Source: Lachnospiraceae bacterium UBA1759
Lineage (GTDB): Bacteria > Bacillota > Clostridia > Lachnospirales > Lachnospiraceae
DNA length: 45,132 nt
Assembly (NCBI GenBank): GCA_002315555.1
Contig: DCHF01000001.1
Coordinates: forward strand, 148,834 to 193,965
Direction of reading: 5' to 3'
This document shows, one piece after another, positions 25,178 through 33,770 of this stretch. The notes under the pieces were generated by a model that saw only the letters and a program-made list of their open reading frames with translations, was not told where the DNA came from and did not search any database. Positions within the stretch are counted from its first letter, which is position 1, and each line of letters starts with the position of its first letter. The position numbers and the translations under genes were made by a program.

Positions 25178-26202
25178 TAAAGAATTTCAATAAGTGCCGC
25201 CACGTCCTCTTTCTTTGTTGCCCAGCTGGTGCAGAAGCGGATAGCGGTGTGGGTATCATCGATGGTCTCCCAGAAACTGAAGGCGACTTTCTCAGCCAGC
25301 TCTTCCATGCGGGCATTCTCAAGAATGATCAGGATCTGGTTGGTCGGTGAAGTGAGCAGAAAACGGTAGCCCTTTTCCGTCAGAGCTTTTTTCAGCATTT
25401 CCGCGGTGTCGATGGCATTCCGTCCGATCCTTTCATACAGACCGTCCGTGAAGAGGACATCGAACTGGACACCGAGGAGCCAGCCCTTGGCGAGGAGCGC
25501 ACCGTGCTGCTTGACACGGGTGATAAAGTGCGCGGGCGTGTTGTTTTTCGTGAAGACGATGGCTTCTCCGAACAACGCGCCGCATTTGGTTCCGCCGATG
25601 TAGAACACATCGGTCAGTTCGGCGATGTCCTTCATGGTGACATCGGTACCGTCTGCGGTGAGACCGTAGGATAAGCGTGCACCGTCCAGATAGAGCGGGA
25701 GCTTGTAATTGTCACAGACCGTGCGGAGCGCCTGCAGCTCGGCCCTGGTGTAGAGCGTGCCGTATTCCGTCGGGTGGGAGATGTAGACCATGCCCGGGAA
25801 GACCATGTGCTCGTGGTTGCCGTCGGCGTAGAAAATTTTCAGAAGCTTTTTAAGATCCGCGGCGCACATCTTTCCGTCCTTTCCGGGAACGGTCAGGACC
25901 TTGTGCCCCGTATACTCGATGGCTCCGGCCTCATGCACACTGACATGTCCGGTATCCGCGGCGACGACGCCCTCATAGGGCATCAGCATGGTATCGATGA
26001 CCAGCTGATTGGTCTGGGTGCCGCCGGTGACAAAATACACATCGGCAGCGGGGCAGTCACAGGCTTTACGGATCTTTTCCTTTGCGGAATCACAGTAGTG
26101 ATCGGAACCGTAGCCGTTGATCTTTTCGTAGTTGATCTCAGCGATCTTTTTCAGGATCTCCTCGTGCGCACACTCGGAGTAATCGTTCACAAAATGGAGC
26201 AT
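25177..26202 (-). CDS. ltaE: Low-specificity threonine aldolase
   Basis: A 341-aa PLP enzyme of the beta-eliminating lyase group that cleaves threonine to glycine and acetaldehyde. The PLP lysine is K206 (YIGGTKCGALFGE), the stacking His is H90 (DTGHVSVHEAGA), and the phosphate-binding TGGTQTNQ is at 59-66. The start has GAGG 5 nt upstream. It lies 7 nt after the rluA stop and overlaps the next gene by one base. Confidence 0.9.
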   Translation of the reverse strand: MLHFVNDYSECAHEEILKKIAEINYEKINGYGSDHYCDSAKEKIRKACDCPAADVYFVTGGTQTNQLVIDTMLMPYEGVVAADTGHVSVHEAGAIEYTGHKVLTVPGKDGKMCAADLKKLLKIFYADGNHEHMVFPGMVYISHPTEYGTLYTRAELQALRTVCDNYKLPLYLDGARLSYGLTADGTDVTMKDIAELTDVFYIGGTKCGALFGEAIVFTKNNTPAHFITRVKQHGALLAKGWLLGVQFDVLFTDGLYERIGRNAIDTAEMLKKALTEKGYRFLLTSPTNQILIILENARMEELAEKVAFSFWETIDDTHTAIRFCTSWATKKEDVAALIEIL

Positions 26203-26209
26203 AGGGACC

Positions 26210-27136
26210 TCACAGGGTTATATTTTCGGGTAAAAACGCTCGCATGTCCGTCGGAAGGTCCGAGGATATGAGAACGGGTTCGTTCGTATAAGGGTGCCGG
26301 AAACTCAGGCGGCAGGCGTGCAGCGCGTGGCGCGTCATGCCGGCAGCCGGACCGTGGCCGTAAAGGGCATCGCCGAGGAGGGGATGCCCGGCTTCCGCCA
26401 TGTGAAAGCGGATCTGGTGCATGCGACCGGTCGGGATGCGGACACGGAGGACGGAATAGTCCCGAACGGTATAAAGTACATCGTAGTACGTGACGGCTTC
26501 TTTTGCGTCCGCGACGCCGGAGCCGTTCCGGTTTTTCAGGATGCCGTCTTCTGTGTGGTAGGATTCCATCGCCCAGTCAAAACGGCCGGAGGGCGCGGAA
26601 AAACGGCCTTCCGTGACGGCGATGTACGTTTTTTCAAAAGTGCCGTCGGCCTTTTCGCGGGCCAGAATGTCCGCGGTGATGCCGTCCTTGGCCATCAGCA
26701 CAAGGCCGGAGGTGTCGCGGTCCAGGCGTCCCAGAAGGTGGACGTTGGCATCGGGATCGGTCGCGTCAAAATAGGCGCGTACGCCGTTTGCCAGGGAGTC
26801 GATGAGATGGCCGCGGGAAGGGTGGCAGACCATGCCGGCGGTTTTGTTCAGGACGATCAGACAATCGTCCTCGTATAAGACCTCGATGGGGACTCCGGGA
26901 TTGGAAAGAAGATGGCGCTCCTTATGGTCGGAATCCGTCCGGAGGATCGTCAGGACATCTCCGGTATGCAAAAAGGAGCCGACCGTGGCCGGCTCTCCGT
27001 TCAGTGTAATACCGCGGTCCGTGAACTTGACGGACCGGATCTTCAGCGTCGAAAACCCAAGATCCGATTTTAAAAATGTCAGGATCTTCTTGCCGTCGTC
27101 CTTATCGGTGATCCGGAAATCGAGGTAATGCTTCAT
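26210..27136 (-). CDS. RluA-family pseudouridine synthase
   Basis: A 308-aa RNA pseudouridine synthase. An S4-like N-domain (SVKFTDRGITLNGEPATVGSFLHTGD) is followed by the catalytic domain with GRLDRDTSGL, nucleophile D139, and a C-terminal GRMHQIRFHMA motif. It isomerises uridine in rRNA or tRNA; the position is not predictable. It starts 2 nt after the trxA stop, with its ribosome binding site inside trxA. Confidence 0.92.
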   Translation of the reverse strand: MKHYLDFRITDKDDGKKILTFLKSDLGFSTLKIRSVKFTDRGITLNGEPATVGSFLHTGDVLTILRTDSDHKERHLLSNPGVPIEVLYEDDCLIVLNKTAGMVCHPSRGHLIDSLANGVRAYFDATDPDANVHLLGRLDRDTSGLVLMAKDGITADILAREKADGTFEKTYIAVTEGRFSAPSGRFDWAMESYHTEDGILKNRNGSGVADAKEAVTYYDVLYTVRDYSVLRVRIPTGRMHQIRFHMAEAGHPLLGDALYGHGPAAGMTRHALHACRLSFRHPYTNEPVLISSDLPTDMRAFLPENITL

Positions 27137-27138
27137 GA

Positions 27139-27447
27139 TTACAGAAGCGCTTCCAGTGCGGATTTGGGGCAGTATCCGATCTGCTTGTTGACGACCGCGC
27201 CGTCCTTAAAGATCAGGATGGTCGGGATGCTCTGAACATTGTAGCGGATGGCCAGCTCGGTCTCCGCGTCCACATCGACCTTGCCGACCTTCAGGACGTC
27301 TGCCTTCTCTTCGGCGAGCTCGGAAACGATGGGAGCGATCATGCGGCAGGGACCGCACCAGGTCGCCCAGAAATCCACAAGAACAGTCTTGTCCGACTTC
27401 AGGACTTCTTCTTCAAAATTCTCTACAGTGACAGTAACTTCAGCCAT
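27139..27447 (-). CDS. trxA: Thioredoxin
   Basis: A 102-aa thioredoxin, the general cytoplasmic protein disulfide reductant. The active site WCGPC has C31 and C34; the cis-proline motif SIPTILIFKDG is present. The length is standard. AAGGAGG precedes the ATG and a near-consensus promoter lies upstream. First gene of a four-gene minus-strand operon. Confidence 0.96.
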   Translation of the reverse strand: MAEVTVTVENFEEEVLKSDKTVLVDFWATWCGPCRMIAPIVSELAEEKADVLKVGKVDVDAETELAIRYNVQSIPTILIFKDGAVVNKQIGYCPKSALEALL

Positions 27448-27487
27448 GGTTTGCCTCCTTAAAAATCAGTCGATTTTTATTATGAAA

Positions 27488-27516
27488 AGTGTACTCCATA
27501 TACAGAAAAAAGTCAA
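27488..27516 (-). promoter_or_regulatory. SigA-type promoter of the trxA operon
   Basis: On the minus strand: TTGACT (27516-27511), a 17-nt spacer, then TACACT (27493-27488), about 40 nt before the trxA start. A small inverted repeat (AAAAATC/GATTTTT, 27463-27479) overlaps the leader near the ribosome binding site. Confidence 0.8.
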
Positions 27517-27573
27517 TGAAACGGGGCAGATGGAGAAGGCGGAACGCAGAAATCCGGCAGGAATGAAAAATAC

Positions 27574-27602
27574 TGGAAAAAATAACACAAATAGTGTATA
27601 AT
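27574..27602 (+). promoter_or_regulatory. Promoter of the alpha/beta hydrolase gene
   Basis: TGGAAA (27574-27579), a 17-nt spacer and a perfect TATAAT (27597-27602). The leader to the ATG at 27732 is about 120 nt; apart from weak repeats nothing clear was seen in it. Confidence 0.65.
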
Positions 27603-27731
27603 AATTTTGTTTTTGTGCGCTTTGTGCCATCGGCCTGTTCGATCTGCCCGGAAGCACATCCGCACAGCACTTTCGAAACGATCCGGAATGATTCCGTAAG
27701 TCCGTGACCGCACAGACGGAAGGAGCTTTTC

Positions 27732-28682
27732 ATGAAGGTGTTTTTCATTATTTTACCGGTCTTATGCTTGATCGTACTGCTGATGCTCATCATCAGCTGC
27801 GTTGTTTATTTCATCGCGTTTCATTCGCCGGACGGGAAGCAGAACAATGATTTCAATCTGCCTCCGATGAGCGACGAAATGCGGGAAATGAGCGAAGGGC
27901 TGATCCGGAAACTGAATGCAAGACCCTTTGAGAAGGTGGAGATCCGGTCCGATGACGGTTTGAAGCTTTGCGGCCGTTTGTACGAGGTACAAAAGAATGC
28001 ACCTGTACACATCGGCTTTCACGGCTACAGAGGAACCCCGTCCAGAGATCTTTCGGGAGGAGCAGACATGTATCTTTCCCTTGGCCACAATCTGCTGATC
28101 ATAGAGCAGCGTGCGCATAAGTCAAGTGAAGGACACACCATTACGTTCGGGATCCGTGAACGGCAGGACTGCCTTTCCTGGATCCGGTATGTAAATGAAC
28201 GTTACGGCGAGGACACGCCGGTCATGATCAATGGGATTTCCATGGGTGCGGCAACCGTTCTGATGGCATCGGAACTTGCGCTGCCCGGGAATGTCCGCGG
28301 TATCATCGCCGACGCCCCGTATACAAGCCCGGAAGAGATCATCCGCTGCGTCGTGAAGTCCATGAAGCTTCCCGAAGCTCCGGCGATGTTCTTTCTCCGT
28401 GCAGGCGCTTTTCTGTATGGCGGATTCTCCCTGAATCAGGCATCAGCCATGGATGCGGTAAAGAGCGCGCGGATCCCGATCCTTCTCATACACGGCGGAT
28501 CGGACGATTTTGTCCCCTGTGACATGGGACGTTCCATTTACATGAGTAATCCCGAAATGATCGAATTTCACACTTTCCCGGGCGCCGGCCACGGCCTCAG
28601 CTTTCTGAAGGACCGCCCGCGCTACGAGAAGATCGCGACGGAATTCATTCGCCGCTGTCTGAATTCGGACCATGAAGCGTAA
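27732..28682 (+). CDS. Membrane-anchored alpha/beta hydrolase
   Basis: A 316-aa serine hydrolase with one N-terminal membrane helix (about residues 4-30). The oxyanion region reads GFHGYRGTPSRD, the nucleophile is S170 in GISMGAA, the acid is in HGGSDDFVP and the base His in PGAGHGLS. It belongs to the S9/acyl-thioesterase-like group of hydrolases; the substrate is unknown. GGAAGGAG precedes the ATG. Confidence 0.88.
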   Translation: MKVFFIILPVLCLIVLLMLIISCVVYFIAFHSPDGKQNNDFNLPPMSDEMREMSEGLIRKLNARPFEKVEIRSDDGLKLCGRLYEVQKNAPVHIGFHGYRGTPSRDLSGGADMYLSLGHNLLIIEQRAHKSSEGHTITFGIRERQDCLSWIRYVNERYGEDTPVMINGISMGAATVLMASELALPGNVRGIIADAPYTSPEEIIRCVVKSMKLPEAPAMFFLRAGAFLYGGFSLNQASAMDAVKSARIPILLIHGGSDDFVPCDMGRSIYMSNPEMIEFHTFPGAGHGLSFLKDRPRYEKIATEFIRRCLNSDHEA

Positions 28683-28746
28683 ATAGACCGCATCCCGATA
28701 TGTTCATCGGTCCCAGCCCGCCGCCGCACGCGGCAGAAAGAGCAGC

Positions 28747-30471
28747 ATGAGCATTTATTTAGTTGATTACGAAAACGTCCATGACGATGGCATGGACGGT
28801 GTTGGCACGTTACAGGAGGGCGATAAGGTCGTCGTATTTTACAGTGAAGCCGTGAAAACGATCCCCTTTGACCGCCATGTGGAAATGATGATGTCCAAGT
28901 GTACCGTCGAGTACATCCAGACACACAAGACCGCAAAGAATTATCTGGACTTCCAGCTGACCACATACCTCGGTTACCTTCTCGGAACCGGTCTGCAGGG
29001 TCCCTGCTATGTGATCACGAACGATACCGGATTTGACAGCGTTGTCGATTTCTGGACGGGCCGTAACGTGACGATCGCACGACAGAAGAGCATCGTTCAG
29101 AAGGATGGTGCACAGCCCGCAAAGAGCCGTTCCAGAAGACGCGGCGGACGCGGCAGAAACAGCAGCGCCAAGGAGAGCGCGGCCACCGTACCGGAGGTGA
29201 CGGCAGCGGAGAGCGCACAGGAGGCGGAAGAAGTCAAGGCAGAAGAAGCCAAGGCAGAAGAGAACGTGACTTTAGAAACGGCTGAGACCGCCGTTGAAAA
29301 TACCGTAGCCGCACCGGTCGAGGAAGCACCGCGTGAAAAGCGTTCCGGAAACCGTCGGGGCGGAAACAACCGCAGAAACGGCGGACGGAAGCCCGCGGAA
29401 GTTTCGGAAGTTCCGGCTGAGGCTGTGAAGGAGAACGAAGAAGCAGCAGAGGTCGAGACTGCAGTCCGGGAATCGGAGAAGCCTGTTGAAACTGCAGCGG
29501 AAGCTGTAAAACAGATTGAAGTCGTAAATTCTGCCGAGAGCGAAAAGACGGACCGAAAGGCTGCTGAAAAGGCGGAAGAAAAGCCGGTCATCAAGAACTC
29601 CGTAGCGGAGATCCTGAAGGCTCTTGCTCTGGCAAATGCGCCGAAGGAAGAGAAGGCGGAAGAGGCTGCAGAAGCAGCTGTTGAAGAAGTTGAGACAGCA
29701 GCGGATGAAGCTGCAGAAGCTGTTGAGGACGCTGTTGAAGAAACGGCAGAAGAAATTACTGAGGAAGCCGCAGATGCGGAGACAGTCGCAGAAGAAACGG
29801 CAGCGACGGTCGTAGAAGAAACGGCAGAGACGGTCGCTGCGGAAGCTTCAGAAGCTGCGGAAACTGTTGTTGAAGAAACGGCGGAAGCTCCGGCAGAAGC
29901 CGAAGAAGCCCCGGCACCCCGCAAAAAAACGGCACGTCGCAGCGGTAAAAAGAAAGCCGCAGAAAAGGCGGAGACCGTAGAGAACGAAAAGCCGGTTGAA
30001 ACTGTCGAAGCCCCGGCAACGGTCGTCGCGGAGGAACAGAAGGCGGAGGCTCCGGAAGCGGAAAAGCCCGTAAAGAAGCCCGCAAGAAAGCGCTCCGGTA
30101 AGAAGACCGCAGTAAAGAAGGAAGAGGCAGTGGCCGCGGAAACCGCAGAAACGGCACCGGCCCGTGAGGCAGCACCGGAGGTCAAGACCGAAAGCGCACC
30201 TGTGCAGGAAGCGCAGCCGGAAGTAAAGGCCGATGACAAGAAGTCCAAAAAGACCGGCCCGGTCCTCCCGGACGGCATCCGGAAGAAGATTCGTGCAGCG
30301 GTCAAGAACGACGCGCTGACCGCCGGCAATTACAATATGATCTATCGCAACCTGGCAAGTGCCAAGGATAAGTCCGAGCTGAACAACCTGCTCGTCAAGG
30401 GCTTTGGCAGCGAAAAGGGCGGCATGGTCTACAATCAGATCAAAGAGATCTATGCTGAAATGAAAGGCTGA
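28747..30471 (+). CDS. PIN/NYN-like nuclease-fold protein with long Ala/Glu/Lys linker
   Basis: A 574-aa protein. Residues 1-118 look like a PIN/NYN nuclease fold: LVDYENV (D7, E9), KNYLDFQLTTYLGYLLG (D68) and ITNDTGFDSVVDFW (D93, D97) supply the expected acidic residues. Residues about 125-500 are low complexity, rich in Ala, Glu, Val, Thr and Lys and poor in aromatics, with four basic patches: RRRGGRGR near 130, RRGGNNRRNGG near 205, PRKKTARRSGKKK near 395 and KKPARKRSGKK near 445. The final 75 residues form a conserved-looking helical domain (AAVKNDALTAGNYNMIYRNLAS...). RNA binding or processing is inferred only. Weak ribosome binding site. The next gene starts 2 nt after its stop. Confidence 0.82.
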   Translation: MSIYLVDYENVHDDGMDGVGTLQEGDKVVVFYSEAVKTIPFDRHVEMMMSKCTVEYIQTHKTAKNYLDFQLTTYLGYLLGTGLQGPCYVITNDTGFDSVVDFWTGRNVTIARQKSIVQKDGAQPAKSRSRRRGGRGRNSSAKESAATVPEVTAAESAQEAEEVKAEEAKAEENVTLETAETAVENTVAAPVEEAPREKRSGNRRGGNNRRNGGRKPAEVSEVPAEAVKENEEAAEVETAVRESEKPVETAAEAVKQIEVVNSAESEKTDRKAAEKAEEKPVIKNSVAEILKALALANAPKEEKAEEAAEAAVEEVETAADEAAEAVEDAVEETAEEITEEAADAETVAEETAATVVEETAETVAAEASEAAETVVEETAEAPAEAEEAPAPRKKTARRSGKKKAAEKAETVENEKPVETVEAPATVVAEEQKAEAPEAEKPVKKPARKRSGKKTAVKKEEAVAAETAETAPAREAAPEVKTESAPVQEAQPEVKADDKKSKKTGPVLPDGIRKKIRAAVKNDALTAGNYNMIYRNLASAKDKSELNNLLVKGFGSEKGGMVYNQIKEIYAEMKG

Positions 30472-30473
30472 TC

Positions 30474-31109
30474 ATGATCTACATTTTTGATATGGACGGC
30501 ACGCTGATCGATTCCATGGATTACTGGATCGATTACATGCGCGATCTGCTTGACCGGTTTGAATGTACGATCCCGGACGATTTTGTCCTGACCGTCACCC
30601 CGATGGGCGCTGTCCGCTGCGCCGGGTATCTTCAGGAACTCGGCGTGCGGCAGTCCACAGAGGAGATCCTGACCGCCATGAAGGCTTTTCTTGTGAAGGC
30701 TTATTCGGAAGAGATCCCCGCCAAGGAAACGGTGCCGGAGACCATCCGCGCGCTGAAGGAAAAGGGCCACACCTTAGCGGTCCTCACCGCAAGCCCGCAC
30801 TCCACGCTGGACCCCTGTCTCAAGCGCCTTCACTTGTACGACCTGTTTGATCGGGTCTGGTCTTCGGATGACTTCGGCATGCAGAAATCGGAGCTCCCGC
30901 TGTACGGCGTCGTCGCCGGAAAACTCGGCGCGCGTCCGGAGGACTGCATCTTTGTCGATGACAACTACACCGCTTTAATGACCGCGAAAGAAGCGGGCAT
31001 GCGGGTGATCGGCGCGTACGATCCCTATTCGGAATCGTATCGTAAGGAGATCGAAGCCATCACGGAACGCTACGTTGAAAAGATGGAAGACATTTTGAAG
31101 GGAGCATGA
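30474..31109 (+). CDS. HAD-family phosphatase
   Basis: A 211-aa HAD subfamily I hydrolase of the beta-phosphoglucomutase/phosphoglycolate phosphatase type. Motif I is IFDMDGTLIDS, motif II AVLTASPHS, motif III lysine in GMQKSELPLYG, motif IV CIFVDDNYTALMTAKEAG. A helical cap lies at about residues 15-85. Substrate unknown. It is translationally close to the PIN-like gene and followed by a strong terminator. Confidence 0.92.
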   Translation: MIYIFDMDGTLIDSMDYWIDYMRDLLDRFECTIPDDFVLTVTPMGAVRCAGYLQELGVRQSTEEILTAMKAFLVKAYSEEIPAKETVPETIRALKEKGHTLAVLTASPHSTLDPCLKRLHLYDLFDRVWSSDDFGMQKSELPLYGVVAGKLGARPEDCIFVDDNYTALMTAKEAGMRVIGAYDPYSESYRKEIEAITERYVEKMEDILKGA

Positions 31110-31122
31110 TCCCGGAAATAGT

Positions 31123-31196
31123 AAAACACCCCGCAGAGAGGCCTCTTTTACCGGATATCGGTAAGAGCGGGCAATATCGCCTGCGGGGTGTTTTTT
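31123..31196 (+). terminator. Compound terminator with nested hairpin
   Basis: The outer stem AAAACACCCCGCAG (31123-31136) pairs with CTGCGGGGTGTTTT (31181-31194), 14 bp. Inside is a second hairpin (CTCTTTTACCG and CGGTAAGAG around GATAT) at 31143-31167. A T-tract follows the outer right arm. Confidence 0.85.
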
Positions 31197-31283
31197 GTCC
31201 CGGGAAGCGTAGAAACTTTAACGGGAAGACCATCGTCCGCCTTCTTTTGCGGATTAACGGTCCATAATTTGCGCTCCGGGAGG

Positions 31284-31312
31284 TTGTTTTACGCCTGCGC
31301 GTACAGTATACT
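31284..31312 (+). promoter_or_regulatory. Promoter of the SPFH gene
   Basis: TTGTTT (31284-31289), a 17-nt spacer and TATACT (31307-31312), giving a leader of about 30 nt to the ATG at 31347. Confidence 0.7.
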
Positions 31313-31346
31313 TACGGGAAAGGGCGGAAGGCCCGAAGGAGTTTAT

Positions 31347-32222
31347 ATGGAAAAGAGAAGAAAAGTATCAAATGTGATCGTAACTGTAGTCATTGTTTTA
31401 CTGGTGCTCATCACCGCGGCCAACTGTTTTAAGACCGTACCGACCGGATATACCGGCGTGCGTACGACGTTCGGCCAGATCGACCAGCGCACCGTCCAGA
31501 ACGGTATCAATTTCAAACTGCCCTATGTGCAGTCCATCGAGCTGGTGAACAACAAACAGCAGGACATTACGGACGGCAGCCAGATCTGGTCCGAGACTGC
31601 GGAACGTACGGCGATCTACTATGAAAATATCACCGTCACTTATCAGATCAGCCCGGATGCTTCCGCGTGGATCTACAGCAATGTGACCAATTACGAGAGC
31701 AATCTGGTCACGAGCCAGCTGATCGCATCGTCCGTGAAAGCAGCCAGCAAGGGCCTCAGCGATACCGATGCCACGAACCGCGGAATCATCGAGCCGCTGG
31801 TTCAGGAGAATCTGCAGAAGAGTGTTGACGAAAAGTACAAAGAAGGTATTATTGTAATCAATAAGGTCACGATCTCCAATGTGGATTTCGATGATTCTTA
31901 CAATGAGGCGATCGCCAATAAGCAGCGTGCGACGATCGAGGCGCAGCAGCAGGCCATTGAGAATCAGAAGGCCATCGAGCGTGCGGAAGCGGAGGCCAAG
32001 GTCAAGAAGACCGAAGCGCAGGCGGAAGCGGAAGCGACCCTGATCCGTGCGCAGGCGGAGGCGGAAGCCAATGAGATCCTTCAGAAATCCATTACTGCGG
32101 AAATTCTGCAGCAGGAATACATTGAGAAATGGGACGGCGCACTGCCCAGGGTCATGACCGGAACCGGCGAAGACGGCATCATGATCGGGGTGGACAGCTT
32201 CCTGGAGGAGACCTCAGATTGA
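31347..32222 (+). CDS. SPFH/prohibitin-family membrane protein
   Basis: A 291-aa protein starting at ATG 31347 (MEKRRKVSNVIVTVVIVLL), 5 nt after AAGGAG; an open frame extends further upstream through the terminator but has no start signal. One N-terminal membrane helix (about 7-25), the SPFH domain (PTGYTGVRTTFGQIDQRTVQNG, residues about 33-200) and an Ala/Glu-rich coiled coil (about 195-260). Such proteins form membrane scaffolds, often with FtsH or NfeD partners; no partner is adjacent. The GH5 gene follows 38 nt downstream. Confidence 0.9.
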   Translation: MEKRRKVSNVIVTVVIVLLVLITAANCFKTVPTGYTGVRTTFGQIDQRTVQNGINFKLPYVQSIELVNNKQQDITDGSQIWSETAERTAIYYENITVTYQISPDASAWIYSNVTNYESNLVTSQLIASSVKAASKGLSDTDATNRGIIEPLVQENLQKSVDEKYKEGIIVINKVTISNVDFDDSYNEAIANKQRATIEAQQQAIENQKAIERAEAEAKVKKTEAQAEAEATLIRAQAEAEANEILQKSITAEILQQEYIEKWDGALPRVMTGTGEDGIMIGVDSFLEETSD

Positions 32223-32260
32223 TTTGAACTTAATAAGGTGCAAACATAAAGGAGGCATGT

Positions 32261-33643
32261 ATGGAGTTTTTACAGACAAGAGGACGCGACATCATTACCG
32301 AGAGCGGGCAGAAGGTCTTCCTTCGCGGTACGAACATCGGCGCGTGGATGAACATGGAAGATTTCATGGACGGTTTTCCGGGTGTTGAATACCGCCTGCG
32401 TTACTACGCAAAGGAGATCCTGGGCGAGGAGATCGGCGAGTATCTGTTCACCAGTCTTCTGGACCATTTCTTCCGCGAGGAAGACGTGAAATTCATGGCA
32501 TCGCAGGGAATCAATGTGCTTCGTTTCCCACTGAACTACCGTCACTTTGAAGACGATATGAACCCGTACGTCTACAAGGAAGAGGGCTTCAGGATGGTTG
32601 ATATGGTCCTCGACTGGTGTGAAAAGTACGGCATCTATGTGATCCTGGACCTGCATGCGGCGCAGGGCTATCAGAACTGCGACTGGCATTCCGATAACAA
32701 TATGCGTACCGCGCTTCTGTGGCGCTCCAAGGAGTATCAGGACCGCGTCGTGGCACTGTGGGAGCAGCTGGCGACCCGTTATAAGGATCGTTCCGTTGTG
32801 GCGGCTTATGACCTGTTAAACGAGCCCACCACGAACAACCAGTACAACCGCATGCCGCTTCCGTACGTGACCGACTGGAAGGCGATGAACGGTCTGTACC
32901 ATCGTCTGTATGACGCGATCCGGGCCATCGACCCGAAGCATATCATTGCGATCGAGGGCGATGACTTCAGCCGCCGCTTTGTCGGCATGGACCCGCCGTA
33001 CGGCCCGAACATGATCTACTCCAGCCACAACTATTCCTTCGTTATGCGCCTGAATCCGGGCGTGGAGAGATTCAGTGAAGAGTACTATCGCCTGCTGAAC
33101 GAGGAGTTCTACAACGGTGAATGGTGGGACTATGTCAACAAGTACAATGTTCCGCTGTGGGTCAGCGAATTCGCGCTGTTTGACGGTCAGTTGGATATCT
33201 TCAAGAAGGAAGAGGTCCATTGGACTACCTGGAGCTATAAAATGACCGGATCCTTCGGTATGGTACACTGCAAGGCGGACAGCCCGTATATGCAGCATAT
33301 CAAGCCGTATATGGAACTGCAGCATTCGCACTGGCATCCGTCGGAGAATCCGGCAGCGGTCAAGGTGGCCGATGCGGTGCAGAACCTGCTGGACGCTGTT
33401 CAGGAGCTGTTCCTGCCGATCCTTCCGGGATTTGATCCGTTCCAGCATGACGAGTATTTCCCGAAGACCGTCAGCGATATCTATGTGGCGCCGCTCATGC
33501 AGCACTACTGGCTGAACCTGTTCAAGGGAATGACCAAGGAGGACATCGATCATCTGATGGAATCCTTCCTGTTTGAAAACTGTGAAGTCAATGAAGCCGT
33601 TGCGGCAGAGCATAAGAAATACTGTGACGGACGACTTGACTGA
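32261..33643 (+). CDS. GH5 glycoside hydrolase (glucanase type), cytoplasmic
   Basis: A 460-aa (beta/alpha)8 enzyme of clan GH-A. The acid/base is E188 in YDLLNEPT and the nucleophile E303 in PLWVSEFALF; NVLRFPLNYRHF and the HNYSF region complete the GH5 pocket. No signal peptide, so it acts on imported oligosaccharides; a beta-glucan is likely but the linkage is not clear. AAAGGAGG lies before the ATG. Probably cotranscribed with the SPFH gene. Confidence 0.9.
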   Translation: MEFLQTRGRDIITESGQKVFLRGTNIGAWMNMEDFMDGFPGVEYRLRYYAKEILGEEIGEYLFTSLLDHFFREEDVKFMASQGINVLRFPLNYRHFEDDMNPYVYKEEGFRMVDMVLDWCEKYGIYVILDLHAAQGYQNCDWHSDNNMRTALLWRSKEYQDRVVALWEQLATRYKDRSVVAAYDLLNEPTTNNQYNRMPLPYVTDWKAMNGLYHRLYDAIRAIDPKHIIAIEGDDFSRRFVGMDPPYGPNMIYSSHNYSFVMRLNPGVERFSEEYYRLLNEEFYNGEWWDYVNKYNVPLWVSEFALFDGQLDIFKKEEVHWTTWSYKMTGSFGMVHCKADSPYMQHIKPYMELQHSHWHPSENPAAVKVADAVQNLLDAVQELFLPILPGFDPFQHDEYFPKTVSDIYVAPLMQHYWLNLFKGMTKEDIDHLMESFLFENCEVNEAVAAEHKKYCDGRLD

Positions 33644-33658
33644 TCGTAAATGAATGAT

Positions 33659-33690
33659 GGCCGTGGGTCCGTAGAATGCGGCTCACGGCC
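33659..33690 (+). terminator. Terminator-like hairpin after GH5
   Basis: GGCCGTG (33659-33665) pairs with CACGGCC (33684-33690), extended inside by CCG/CGG. It is followed by the imperfect tract GTTATT, so termination may be partial. Confidence 0.55.
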
Positions 33691-33705
33691 GTTATTAAAG
33701 TGTGA

Positions 33706-33731
33706 GAGTAAGTTTTATTATGAACTTGCTC
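33706..33731 (+). promoter_or_regulatory. Hairpin in the deformylase leader
   Basis: GAGTAAGTT and AACTTGCTC pair (one G-U pair) around an 8-nt AT-rich loop, 40 nt before the ATG at 33771. Its role is unknown. Confidence 0.35.
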
Positions 33732-33770
33732 TTGTGTTAAAAATCATGGGAATTCTGTAAGGAGACGTGC

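Noticed and set aside
29641..29910. Tandem DNA repeat in the PIN-like gene
   Set aside because: The repetition of GAAGAAACGGCAGA-like strings is real but irregular, and is explained by codon use for an Ala/Glu-rich linker rather than by a defined tandem unit.
29097..30329. Ser/Ala-rich minus-strand frame opposite the PIN-like protein
   Set aside because: Its composition is the mirror of the Ala/Glu/Lys-rich linker codons; no start signal.
31188..31346. Upstream extension of the SPFH protein
   Set aside because: Would start in the terminator T-tract; the ATG at 31347 follows a promoter and ribosome binding site.
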